A stretch of DNA of 35,391 nucleotides from an uncultured Lachnospiraceae bacterium (GTDB lineage: Bacteria; Bacillota; Clostridia; Lachnospirales; Lachnospiraceae), in assembly GCA_910586205.1 (NCBI GenBank), contig CAJUGD010000036.1, forward strand, positions 1 to 35,391. Direction: 5' to 3'. Position numbers and translations under genes: made by a program. The notes under the pieces are model-generated. The model searched no databases, was not told where the DNA came from, and was given only the letters and a program-made list of their open reading frames with translations. The first letter of the stretch is position 1; each line of letters starts with the position of its first letter. Shown piece after piece: positions 1 to 7,692 of this stretch.

Positions 1-165
1 GCCAATCCGATTTGGGATTGGACTCATAAAACAACCAGTTTCACGGATTCAGGTTCTATTCATAAGTATATCCATCCTAATTCTGTATATTCGTACTTTT
101 GGAATACTATAGTTTTTACTATCGTCTTTACATACTATTTGGTGTTATTTTGGCGTTTCCAGTCT
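1..165. other. Intergenic sequence at window edge
   Basis: This AT-rich stretch follows the stop codon of the minus-strand nuclease gene. I see no reading frame with a ribosome binding site. A short stem-loop lies at 2-21 (CCAATCC pairing with GGATTGG), without a clear T-run, so I do not call it a terminator. Confidence 0.4.
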
Positions 166-1851
166 TCAACCAATAAGAACCTTCTTCCCCTCAAATCCAA
201 AACCATATTTTCTAATCCTATCTTCACTAATCCCTTCTGTCATTAAGACTGATTTATAATTCTTATCTTCAATCTGCTTTAAAGCTGCTTTCACGGTATC
301 CTCCAGACTCTCTTCGTCATCCGGGTCATAGACCTTGAATTCCAGAATAATAGCATCGTCCTCTTTTTTCCGTGGCTTTAACATCACATCATATCTTCCA
401 AACCCACTTTCCCGATTAGATGTAATCACATACCGATCAGCCAGTTCCACCATAAGCCCTAATACAAATCCGTGGTAAAAACGTTCCGGCTCTGATCCTG
501 ACGGGCGGTTCCCTGTATCAAAATAGCTGAAAGTACTCAGGGCAATCCGGTTCATATAAGCATTCATTTCCTTCGTATTGCCTCGTAATAATGCTTTGAT
601 AAATCCATTGTATTCCTTTACTGACTTCCCAAACCAATCTCGTATCATCTTCTCAAATGTAATACGGACTTCCTTATTGGTCAGACTCAGTTCATATTCC
701 TCTATTCCAAATTCCTCATTGAACCGGTAGCTGTCTGCTTTCAGATACCCACTTGCCAGAAACAGACTCCACACAGCACTCTCGCTGTACTCTAACTGAC
801 TGAAAATAATCTGCTCATCAATGGTTGTACAGAGTTTCCGTCCTTTCAAAAGTTCCTCCATGGTCTCTTTTACAGCTGGACTCCCCTCCCGGATCAGCTT
901 TCCCACTAAGCTGTTGCTGCTGGTATTGGCCCAATAGCAGGATAGTTTTTGCATTTTAAGATAATTAATGATTGACCAGGGATTATAAATATCCCTTTTC
1001 TTACCAAAAACAAAACCGTCATACCAAGCCTTCACCGATTCTTTTTGCCCGGACAAGCCATATTCCTCCAAAGCGTTCCATACCTCCTGCTGTGTAAATC
1101 CAAAGGAGTCCTCAAAAATCTCGGATGTTGTCGTTATTACCGTCAGATTATTCAGATCAGAAAAGACAGATTCTCTGCTGATCCTTGTAATTCCAGTCAT
1201 AACAGCTCGAAAAAGATATGGGTTTGTTTTAAAAGTTGAATTGAAAAGGCTTCGGATAAAGGCAGCCATTTCATCCCAGTATCCGTTCACATAAGCTTCC
1301 TGCATGGGTGTATCATACTCATCCAGAAGAATAATCACCTTCTTTCCGTAGTAACGGAAAAGATAAAGGGACAGCATCTTTAAGGAAAGAGTAATCGTAC
1401 TGTTTCCCGGATCGGCAGAAATCTTGCGAAAGTCTTCCTTTTCATCTTCTCCTAAAACATCACTATCCAGCAAAAACCGATACCTTCCAAAAACCATTTT
1501 TATAATCTGGCAGATTTTTTCTCTAGCTGTAGGGAACGTTACTTCTTTTATATCAGCAAAGCTGAGCGCAATCACCGGATAAGTCCCCTGAAGTTCCTGA
1601 AACGTTTTATCCTTCCATATAGAGAGGCCTTCAAAAATCTCCCCTTGCCCTTTATATTCTACAGAGAAAAAGCGCTCCAGCATACTCATATTCAGCGTTT
1701 TTCCAAAACGGCGGGGGCGGGCAATCAAAGTGACCACATCCTGGTTTTCCCACCACTCCCGAATGAATTCTGTCTTGTCCACATAAAAACAGCCACTTGC
1801 AATCAGTTCGATAAAATCTTGATGTCCAATACCAATGATTCTTGCCATCAT
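166..1851 (-). CDS. AAA-ATPase-like protein with C-terminal PD-(D/E)XK nuclease domain
   Basis: The 561-residue protein has the layout of the AAA-ATPase_like (PF09820) plus PDDEXK_9 (PF08011) family, common in many copies in Bacteroidetes and gut Clostridia. The N-terminal half carries a P-loop variant ARPRRFGKT at residues 44-52 and a Walker B segment VIILLDEYDTP at about 172-182, followed by MTGITRIS near 218. The C-terminal nuclease-like domain shows Asp488 in GRYD and the Glu-x-Lys motif in LEFKV (E504, K506), so the catalytic set appears intact. ATG at 1851 follows AAAGGGGG at good spacing; a second ATG directly follows it. The role of the family is not established; nuclease activity is predicted, not shown. 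It stands alone, with its own promoter upstream, and is not clearly linked in an operon to tsf. Confidence 0.88.
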   Translation of the reverse strand: MMARIIGIGHQDFIELIASGCFYVDKTEFIREWWENQDVVTLIARPRRFGKTLNMSMLERFFSVEYKGQGEIFEGLSIWKDKTFQELQGTYPVIALSFADIKEVTFPTAREKICQIIKMVFGRYRFLLDSDVLGEDEKEDFRKISADPGNSTITLSLKMLSLYLFRYYGKKVIILLDEYDTPMQEAYVNGYWDEMAAFIRSLFNSTFKTNPYLFRAVMTGITRISRESVFSDLNNLTVITTTSEIFEDSFGFTQQEVWNALEEYGLSGQKESVKAWYDGFVFGKKRDIYNPWSIINYLKMQKLSCYWANTSSNSLVGKLIREGSPAVKETMEELLKGRKLCTTIDEQIIFSQLEYSESAVWSLFLASGYLKADSYRFNEEFGIEEYELSLTNKEVRITFEKMIRDWFGKSVKEYNGFIKALLRGNTKEMNAYMNRIALSTFSYFDTGNRPSGSEPERFYHGFVLGLMVELADRYVITSNRESGFGRYDVMLKPRKKEDDAIILEFKVYDPDDEESLEDTVKAALKQIEDKNYKSVLMTEGISEDRIRKYGFGFEGKKVLIG

Positions 1852-1878
1852 TGTTTATGCCCCCTTTCTTCTATCCAT

Positions 1879-1907
1879 AGTATAACAAGTTTTCCCAGGC
1901 AATTCAA
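1879..1907 (-). promoter_or_regulatory. Predicted sigma-A promoter of the AAA-ATPase/nuclease gene
   Basis: On the minus strand TTGAAT (1902-1907) is separated by exactly 17 bases from TATACT (1879-1884). It lies about 30 bases upstream of the start codon, so the leader is very short. Confidence 0.65.
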
Positions 1908-1983
1908 TGTTAAACGAGCGTATATACAGAACTTTCATGATTCAAAGGAAAATATCCTATTTAAAATTGATCCTTAACAACTG

Positions 1984-2025
1984 AAAAAAAGCTGGGAGCC
2001 ACGATTGTTATGGCCTCCAGCTTTT
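1984..2025 (-). terminator. Imperfect stem-loop with T-run
   Basis: The arms at 1989-2000 and 2012-2023 pair with one wobble and one mismatch, and on the minus strand the stem is followed by seven T (1984-1990). No gene is seen between it and the strong tsf terminator, so it may be a back-up terminator or a relic of a lost gene. The plus-strand side has only a short T-run. Confidence 0.5.
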
Positions 2026-2581
2026 AAGGGAACTAAAAGGTATCAAAGTATATTGTGTACCAACTAATCTTTATTTGCATTTTTAAATTTTTATGCAATT
2101 ACCATATATAACTTTCTTACGCCGCGTATTTTCTATTTGCTTAATATGGATCCTCATTTTGATCTGTTTTTTACTGTCTGAACCCCCGTAATTTTTCAAC
2201 AAATTTATTTTTTCAACACTTCAAATTTGTCCGCCCTATTCCAAAACATACAATATATCCATTTCACGTAAACATATCACCACAATATATAGTACACCAA
2301 ACGTATTAACACTCACCCGCCGGACACGTCCGGGAAACACATTCCAAAACGAATCCTTTTTATTTATCAAACATATTACTCAATCATTCCGCACGACTCT
2401 GATCAGCAGCCATACACTATAAATCCATGACCTACAAGCACAAAGCCCACCACACAAACCTCCCAAAATGCAAAGTTTGCAATTCGGGTTTGTGTAACGG
2501 GTTTTACACAAATCACTACACAAATTACTACACAAATTTAATACCAGACCACACAAATTAACACCATCCTATAACACCCAC
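2026..2581. other. Gene-free AT-rich spacer
   Basis: No credible coding frame or RNA gene is seen in about 550 bases. It holds a 14-base palindrome-like site (CCGGAC-AC-GTCCGG, 2320-2333) and the repeat cluster described separately at 2469-2565. Confidence 0.5.
2469..2565. repeat. Cluster of palindromes and direct repeats
   Basis: TGCAAA-G-TTTGCA (2469-2481) is a perfect palindrome. TTTGTGTAA at 2489-2497 pairs with TTACACAAA at 2504-2512. It is followed by copies of ACACAAAT at roughly 13-base steps to about 2540, with a further copy near 2560. Such spacing could be an operator array or a degraded repeat; nothing else identifies it. Confidence 0.55.
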
Positions 2582-2640
2582 AAAAAAACCCGGAACCCCT
2601 GATTTTATGCGGGTTTCCCGCATCTATCAGGGGTTCCGGG
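2582..2640 (-). terminator. Rho-independent terminator of tsf
   Basis: A perfect 15-base outer stem (2589-2603 with 2626-2640), with an inner GCGGG/CCCGC stem, is followed on the minus strand by seven T (2582-2588). It starts 20 bases after the tsf stop codon. Confidence 0.95.
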
Positions 2641-2659
2641 CTAAAGGTTGCAAATGGGC

Positions 2660-3592
2660 TTACATTCCCATCTGCTTCGCCACTTCCTCAGCGAAATTCT
2701 CCTCTTTCTTCTCCAACCCTTCGCCAGTCTCAAACCGAACAAACTTCTTCACCTTAATATTTGCCCCGTTCTCCTTAGCCACAGCCTTCACATACTGATC
2801 CACAGACTGCTTCCCGTCTTCGGCCTTTACATAAACCTGGTCAAGAAGACAGATCTCTTTCAGTTCCTTATTAATACGTCCCATAACCATGCCGCTGATG
2901 ATCTTGTCATTGGCATCCGGCTTCTCGTTCTTTGCAGCTGCAGTCAGAATTTCCTTCTCTTTCTCAATATAATCCGCACTGACCTCATCTCTGCTGGTAA
3001 ACTGAGGCTTCAAAGCAGCAGCCTGCATAGCCACGTTCTTCGCCATCTCCTTAACAGCGTCATTAATCACGTCAGTCTCCACAACCACCAGAACACCGAT
3101 CTTACCGCCGGCATGGATGTAGGAAGACACAAAGCCATTGGCTTCCTCAACCTGCTCAAAACGGCGGATATTCATATTCTCACCAATAATGGAAATCTGA
3201 GTGGACAATGCTTCCTTCACGGTCAGGGACGGATCTTTCTCCCACTTCTCAGCCATAAAAGCTTCCATATCAGATGCCGTTGTCTTCAGGGCCTGATCAG
3301 CAACATCTGCTGCGTAGGTACGGAACTTCTCATTCTTTGCCACAAAGTCAGTCTCCGCATTAACCTCTACCACTACAGCCTTCTTCTCATCATCAGACAG
3401 GGCTGTCACTACAATACCCTCTGCTGCAATACGGCCGGCCTTCTTCTCTGCGCCTGCCAGCCCCTTCTCACGAAGAAAATCCACTGCTTTGTCCATATCG
3501 CCATCCGTAGCCGCCAGCGCTTTCTTGCAGTCCATCATGCCGGCTCCGGTCATCTCTCTCAACTCTTTTACCATTGCTGCTGTAATAGCCAT
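2660..3592 (-). CDS. tsf: Translation elongation factor Ts
   Basis: EF-Ts exchanges GDP for GTP on EF-Tu in the cytoplasm. The 310-residue protein starts with the UBA-like domain carrying the signature TGAGMMDCKKAL and contains the second signature VNAETDFVAKNEKF, followed by the two-part core domain with full length. I chose ATG at 3592 (MAITAAMVKEL) because GGAGGG lies seven bases before it; the in-frame ATG at 3607 would translate the ribosome binding site itself. It follows rpsB by 190 bases, with a stem-loop between them that likely lowers tsf transcription relative to rpsB, and ends at a strong terminator. The rpsB-tsf order is the usual bacterial one. Confidence 0.97.
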   Translation of the reverse strand: MAITAAMVKELREMTGAGMMDCKKALAATDGDMDKAVDFLREKGLAGAEKKAGRIAAEGIVVTALSDDEKKAVVVEVNAETDFVAKNEKFRTYAADVADQALKTTASDMEAFMAEKWEKDPSLTVKEALSTQISIIGENMNIRRFEQVEEANGFVSSYIHAGGKIGVLVVVETDVINDAVKEMAKNVAMQAAALKPQFTSRDEVSADYIEKEKEILTAAAKNEKPDANDKIISGMVMGRINKELKEICLLDQVYVKAEDGKQSVDQYVKAVAKENGANIKVKKFVRFETGEGLEKKEENFAEEVAKQMGM

Positions 3593-3729
3593 TGTTATTC
3601 CCTCCATATATTAATATTCATTGAAAATCATTTATAAGCTTCTTCCTGACTAATAAAAGCTCAAACTACATAAACCTCTATCTTTATTATCTTCTCTTTA
3701 CTTTCCTTTGATACCTAAATGGCCTGTGC

Positions 3730-3767
3730 AAAAAAATGCTTCAACCCGCAGTCCGCAGGCTGAAGCA
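3730..3767 (-). terminator. rpsB-tsf intergenic terminator or attenuator
   Basis: TGCTTCA (3737-3743 complement) pairs with TGAAGCA (3761-3767), extended by wobble pairs inward, and is followed on the minus strand by seven T (3730-3736). It lies 15 bases after the rpsB stop codon, inside the presumed rpsB-tsf unit. Confidence 0.85.
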
Positions 3768-3782
3768 CCATCTTTTCGGTGA

Positions 3783-4526
3783 TTAAGCTTGTACAGCTTC
3801 TTCCTCTGCATTCTCAAAAACTTCGGAAAAATCTGCCTCTGCCTCTCCCTGATTCGCTTCAATTACTGCATCTGCCATCTTGGATACAATCAATTTCACG
3901 GCACGGATTGCGTCGTCGTTTCCCGGAATCACATAGTCCAGTTCTTCCGGATCACAGTTGGTGTCTGCAATGCCGATCAGCGGGATATTCAGGGCATGGG
4001 CTTCCTGTACACAGATTCTTTCCTTCTTTGGATCTACGATAAAGATCGCATCCGGAAGTCTCTTCATTTCTTTGATACCGCCCAGATTCTTCTCCAGCTT
4101 CTCCCATTCTTTCTTCAACGCAATTACTTCTTTCTTCGGAAGCACGTCAAAAGTACCGTCCTCAGACATTACCTCAATCGCTTTCAGTCTGTCAATACGG
4201 CTGCGGATAGTCTTAAAGTTGGTCAGCATACCGCCCAGCCATCTCTCATTGACATAGAACATACCGCAGCGATCTGCTTCGGTCTTAATAGCATCCTGAG
4301 CCTGCTTTTTGGTTCCCACAAACAGAATTGTACCGCCGTTTGCCACAATATCGGAAACCGCATTATAAGCCTCGTCTACCTTACCCACAGACTTCTGAAG
4401 ATCAATGATATAGATCCCGTTCCGCTCGGTATAAATGTAGGGAGCCATCTTCGGGTTCCATCTCCTTGTCTGATGTCCGAAATGCACTCCGGCTTCCAAA
4501 AGCTGCTTCATTGAAATAACACTCAT
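3783..4526 (-). CDS. rpsB: 30S ribosomal protein S2
   Basis: S2 binds the 30S subunit near the mRNA exit side and is needed for S1 docking and for small-subunit assembly. The 247-residue protein has the family opening GVHFGHQTRRWNPKM and the late signature PLIGIADTNCDPEELDY; length is normal. The ATG at 4526 (MSVISMKQLL) is preceded by GGAGGAAAG at ideal distance; the in-frame ATG at 4541 again would translate the ribosome binding site. A sigma-A promoter lies about 110 bases upstream, leaving a leader of about 100 bases with a small CCTGA/TCAGG stem at 4582-4594. S2 often controls its own operon through a leader; I cannot confirm that here. Confidence 0.98.
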   Translation of the reverse strand: MSVISMKQLLEAGVHFGHQTRRWNPKMAPYIYTERNGIYIIDLQKSVGKVDEAYNAVSDIVANGGTILFVGTKKQAQDAIKTEADRCGMFYVNERWLGGMLTNFKTIRSRIDRLKAIEVMSEDGTFDVLPKKEVIALKKEWEKLEKNLGGIKEMKRLPDAIFIVDPKKERICVQEAHALNIPLIGIADTNCDPEELDYVIPGNDDAIRAVKLIVSKMADAVIEANQGEAEADFSEVFENAEEEAVQA

Positions 4527-4636
4527 GTTTCTTTCCTCCATTTGGTTTTTCTTCCGTCTGCATCTTATGCTTCCTCCAGGACCTGATCCTCAGGCACCGC
4601 CTTTGGAATCCGCAAACGTGATTTTTCAACTTTCAT

Positions 4637-4665
4637 ATCATAACATACCTTCCATAGATTGACAA
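4637..4665 (-). promoter_or_regulatory. Predicted sigma-A promoter of rpsB-tsf
   Basis: TTGTCA (4660-4665 on the complement) and TATGAT (4637-4642) are spaced by 17 bases. Predicted start of transcription is near 4630. Confidence 0.8.
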
Positions 4666-4899
4666 GTGTTTTTTCTTAATCTCCGCGATCTAATCTTCAC
4701 AATAATTACTTTTCATAACAAGTTCCATGACAATCTTCATGGCAAACATATGAATGAATGGATGTATGGATGTATGGATGTATGGATTTTAAACTCTTTG
4801 AAAAAATGCAAATTTTTCAACCTGATTATCCATTATTTTACAAAATAATTCCTTTGAACGATAATTACTTTTCAGAATAATTCATTAGAAATGTTCGCT
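4666..4899. other. Spacer between rpsB promoter and helicase fragment
   Basis: AT-rich and gene-free. It contains the 8-base tandem repeat at 4758-4789 and a 14-base direct repeat (ATAATTACTTTTCA) at 4702-4715 and 4861-4874. The missing 3' part of the helicase gene would be expected here but is not recognisable in any frame. Confidence 0.5.
4758..4789. repeat. 8-bp microsatellite, about four units
   Basis: ATGGATGT is repeated head to tail at 4758, 4766 and 4774, with a degenerate fourth unit at 4782. Its unit length is prone to slippage, but it is not inside a gene. Confidence 0.85.
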
Positions 4900-5631
4900 T
4901 TAAGTATGGACAACAAAACTACCGCCGTAAAACGGTGAGCCATGCTTTAAGACAAGCAAAGGCAGATTATTCCGATACGATACATTCAATGTAGAAGCAT
5001 CAATCTCGATTCCATATATATTGTCTTGTACGAAATTCATTATTTTCCCACCAGAGTATTTTTTGTATTTCGTTTCACAGTGAGTTCTATATGTTGTTTG
5101 TCGAGGATCACCCACCAGTATCATCTGGCATCCAACTTCGTGTAATTTTTTTATTACTTCCAAATCATATCCAGCAAAGTCTTGTATTTCATCTATAAAG
5201 ACGTATGAAAAGATTTTGCGCATTCTTTGAAATACGCATCCATTCGATAAGTTATCCAAGAGACAAGGTAATTTTGAAATCATATTAGAATATACATTTC
5301 CAGAAGCCGTAACATACTTCTTTTCATTTGAATCTTTGAGTCTCAGAAGATTTTGATCTGTCTTATTTACCAAAAGCACTCCAGAAACTCTATTTTTTAT
5401 GAGATAGCTTTGATATGGACGTATGCCATGCTTAATCAGTAAAGAAAACCACGGCATAATAGTTACATTTGCCGGAATACAACCATTTAATTCATAAAAC
5501 TTATCTCTAATACTTTGCTCATTGGCATCTGTATATGTTGTTATCAAAACACTTTCTGAAACTTTCAAAACTTGCTCAACAAGAAAGGTTGTTTTTCCGG
5601 CTCCTGCTGCTGCAATAATCAACCTACTCAT
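4900..5631 (-). pseudogene. UvrD/Rep-like helicase, 3'-truncated (GajB-like)
   Basis: The 243-residue product keeps the first RecA-like domain of a superfamily 1 helicase: motif I AAAGAGKTT (7-15), motif Ia around VLITTYTDANE (28-38), motif II VFIDEIQDF (144-152), motif III ILVGDPRQTTY (171-181) and the start of motif IV at SYRNN (218-222). It then ends after about twenty unrelated residues, about half the length of helicases of this type, so the second RecA domain with motifs V and VI is absent and unwinding would not be possible. Its start overlaps the ancestral stop of the upstream OLD nuclease gene by 8 bases, the classical pairing of class 2 OLD nucleases (including Gabija GajA) with a UvrD-like partner. 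The region is visibly richer in A and T than the BREX genes. Confidence 0.8.
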
Positions 5632-7209
5632 TTTTGATTGTCCTCATTATATATTCTGGATATTTAATCTTGGTAGTTGATTCAAAAATAGCTATGGCAC
5701 AATCAGTTTTATGAGAGTGCATATATTTATGCATTTCATCATCCGTCTAATAGGTTGTTCCAAAAATATCATTATAGAAGTTTTCTTCCATTTTCCTTTA
5801 ATATCTTCGGCTCTAAAGTATTATAATCAAAAGCTTTGTCAGACAGTTTTAAATTACTGGTATCTACTGTTTCATCAACACAAATGTGAATATAAGAAAG
5901 ACCTTCGTATTCTTTATATTTCTTTTTTACAGCTTCAATATCACCATCATTATCTGTAACAACAACAGTTTCTTTCTTTAGTACTTGTGCAATTTCCAAA
6001 TAACGTTTAAACGTAACACCGCCTACGGTCATTACATCAATGCAATCCTGTATTGGAAATCTGCCATTATGTGTATCCATATATGCTCTTTGAACAACCA
6101 GTTCATCCGAATCGCCTTTTTACATAGAATTAACCTTAAAGTATCATATCCTGCTACTTTTTTGAAAAATTCAAAAGTATATTTCTTCAAATCTTTCATC
6201 GAACAGCAATTACTATCTGAAAATAAAAGCAAATTCTCTAATCCAAGCTTATTTGCCACAAAACTACTATCCGTTGATGCAATAATTTGTTTGCCTGACG
6301 CAGCCTTTTGAATAACCACCATCAATTCGCTCAACCTTGAAAATGACAGGTGACTTTCTGGCTCCTCAATCAAAATAATGTTTGCTTTTTCTGCCTGTTT
6401 ATGACTCAAAGCCAGCTGCGTCTTTATCACACATTGAGCTCCTTTTCCAGAATATGCAAACGGTATTCCATCCACCTGAGTAACCAGACTTGACTCCCAT
6501 GAATTTTGAACTCCTTGGTCAGCGCTTAATGTTATTTTTCCATTCATCACTGTTGAAGCATCACTTATTTTTTTGTTAGTAGTTTGGATGACTTCGTTTT
6601 TAGAAAACTCATCAACCATATTTCTATGTGCCTGAGTTATCGCTGTTATGTCCTCTGGTTCCAGGAAATTTTTTACCACCCTGGAAATATAAACATCTGA
6701 TCCGTTTTGGTATCTATAATTTGATGAATCAACCAGTACTGATTTCACCGGGATGAATCTCGGCATTTTCTCATCTCTGCTAAACGAGAACCACTTAGCT
6801 TCATAAAATTCAATAGGTAGGCTGGTTAGTTTTTCCGAAAACTCTATCGTAAATTTAATGCCTTCCATGGCATCACTATTTTCCGAGTTACCATTGCCTT
6901 CGTATTCTGGTAGAGTACCACTCTTAAAATATATCTCAATCATTATTTGAGGTGAAGGAGTCGGATGACCAGATTCTATTGATTCAAGATATTCTGCACA
7001 ACCTCACTGTTAAACAAATATGCTGATAATTGGTTGCGAATACTGCGACCTGCATACATACCTGTTAAAGCCACATGAATAGCTTCAAGAATGGTAGATT
7101 TTCCAGATTCGTTATCCCCAACCAAAAGTTGATATTTTCGTAAAAGCTAATTTCAAATGGTTCTTTAAATTTTTTAAAATTTTGAATGATTACCTTCTCA
7201 ATAGCCATT
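5624..7209 (-). pseudogene. OLD-family ATPase-TOPRIM nuclease, multiply frameshifted (GajA-like)
   Basis: Joined across frames, the gene encodes an OLD-type overcoming-lysogenization-defect nuclease. It opens MAIEKVIIQNFKKFKEPF at 7209. The Walker A GDNESGKST lies near 7093-7119 in a different frame; Walker B IILIEEPESHLS and the D-loop-type segment lie in the long open frame (6943-6032); the TOPRIM part DSDELVVQRAYMD and VVTDNDGD lies in a third frame (to 5772). Frame breaks are near 7125, 6993, 6115 and 5783, and an in-frame TAG stands at 5747-5749. The tail EYIMRTIKNE ends at 5624, overlapping the helicase start. With four indels and a stop it cannot make the intact protein. The TOPRIM glutamate motif expected just before DSDEL is missing. 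Family and pairing are clear; the exact system name (Gabija or another class 2 OLD system) is inference. Confidence 0.82.
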
Positions 7210-7231
7210 CATGCCCTCCTAATTTATATGC

Positions 7232-7632
7232 TTACTCACCCCCCAATGCCTTAAACACTGCATTCTCCGCACTCGGATACGAAATCAACTGAAATGCACT
7301 CCACAAAAAAGATACTTGGAATCAAAACTTTCTTCGCCGCAGAGCAGCCGGTCAAATTTTTCTGGATATTCATCCGCAATCGGCACATTGCCAACTCCCA
7401 GATCAGAAAACTCTGCAAAGAAGCAGTCCTTTTTCATATCCAGGCGAACTGTTACCATATCAATGATTGTGTGACTGCCTTTTTTCGCAGCTGAGAGTGA
7501 ATTTTCTGCGATTCGTCCGGGCGTACAAAGTTATCCGCAAGAATATGCTTTACATTCTGTACGCCTTTCTCGATGACCGATTCATCATCCGAACAACCTT
7601 ACTGTCAAAGTTCTGGCAAAGCTTGTTTTTAT
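7232..7632 (-). pseudogene. brxL: brxL (BREX Lon-like AAA+ protease) N-terminal relic
   Basis: Directly after pglZ the minus strand holds pieces of the BrxL N-terminus in broken frames: LCQNFDSKVVR (near 7595-7630), then DDESVIEKGVQNVKHILAD in a second frame, NFVRPDESQKIHS, and after another shift GSHTIIDMVTVRLDMKKD followed by FSDLGVGNVPIADEYPEKF and DRLLCG. About 28 codons between KVVR and DDE are gone, and everything after about residue 120 (AAA+ and protease domains) is gone. A last open piece ends FKALGGE at 7232; I could not assign it. BrxL is the sixth gene of type 1 BREX and its position here fits. The match rests on my memory of the BrxL N-terminus. Confidence 0.7.
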
Positions 7633-7692
7633 TTCTTCACGGGTACTTTCGTCCTCTGTAAATTGCCCCACCTTTCCACCCTTCTACAGTAC

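Noticed and set aside
2648..3637. Long plus-strand open frame opposite tsf
   Set aside because: It is antisense to the clear EF-Ts gene, has no family resemblance and no ribosome binding site.
4758..4789. Phase-variable control of rpsB by the 8-bp repeat
   Set aside because: The repeat lies about 95 bases upstream of the -35 box and in no gene; no reason to link it to expression.
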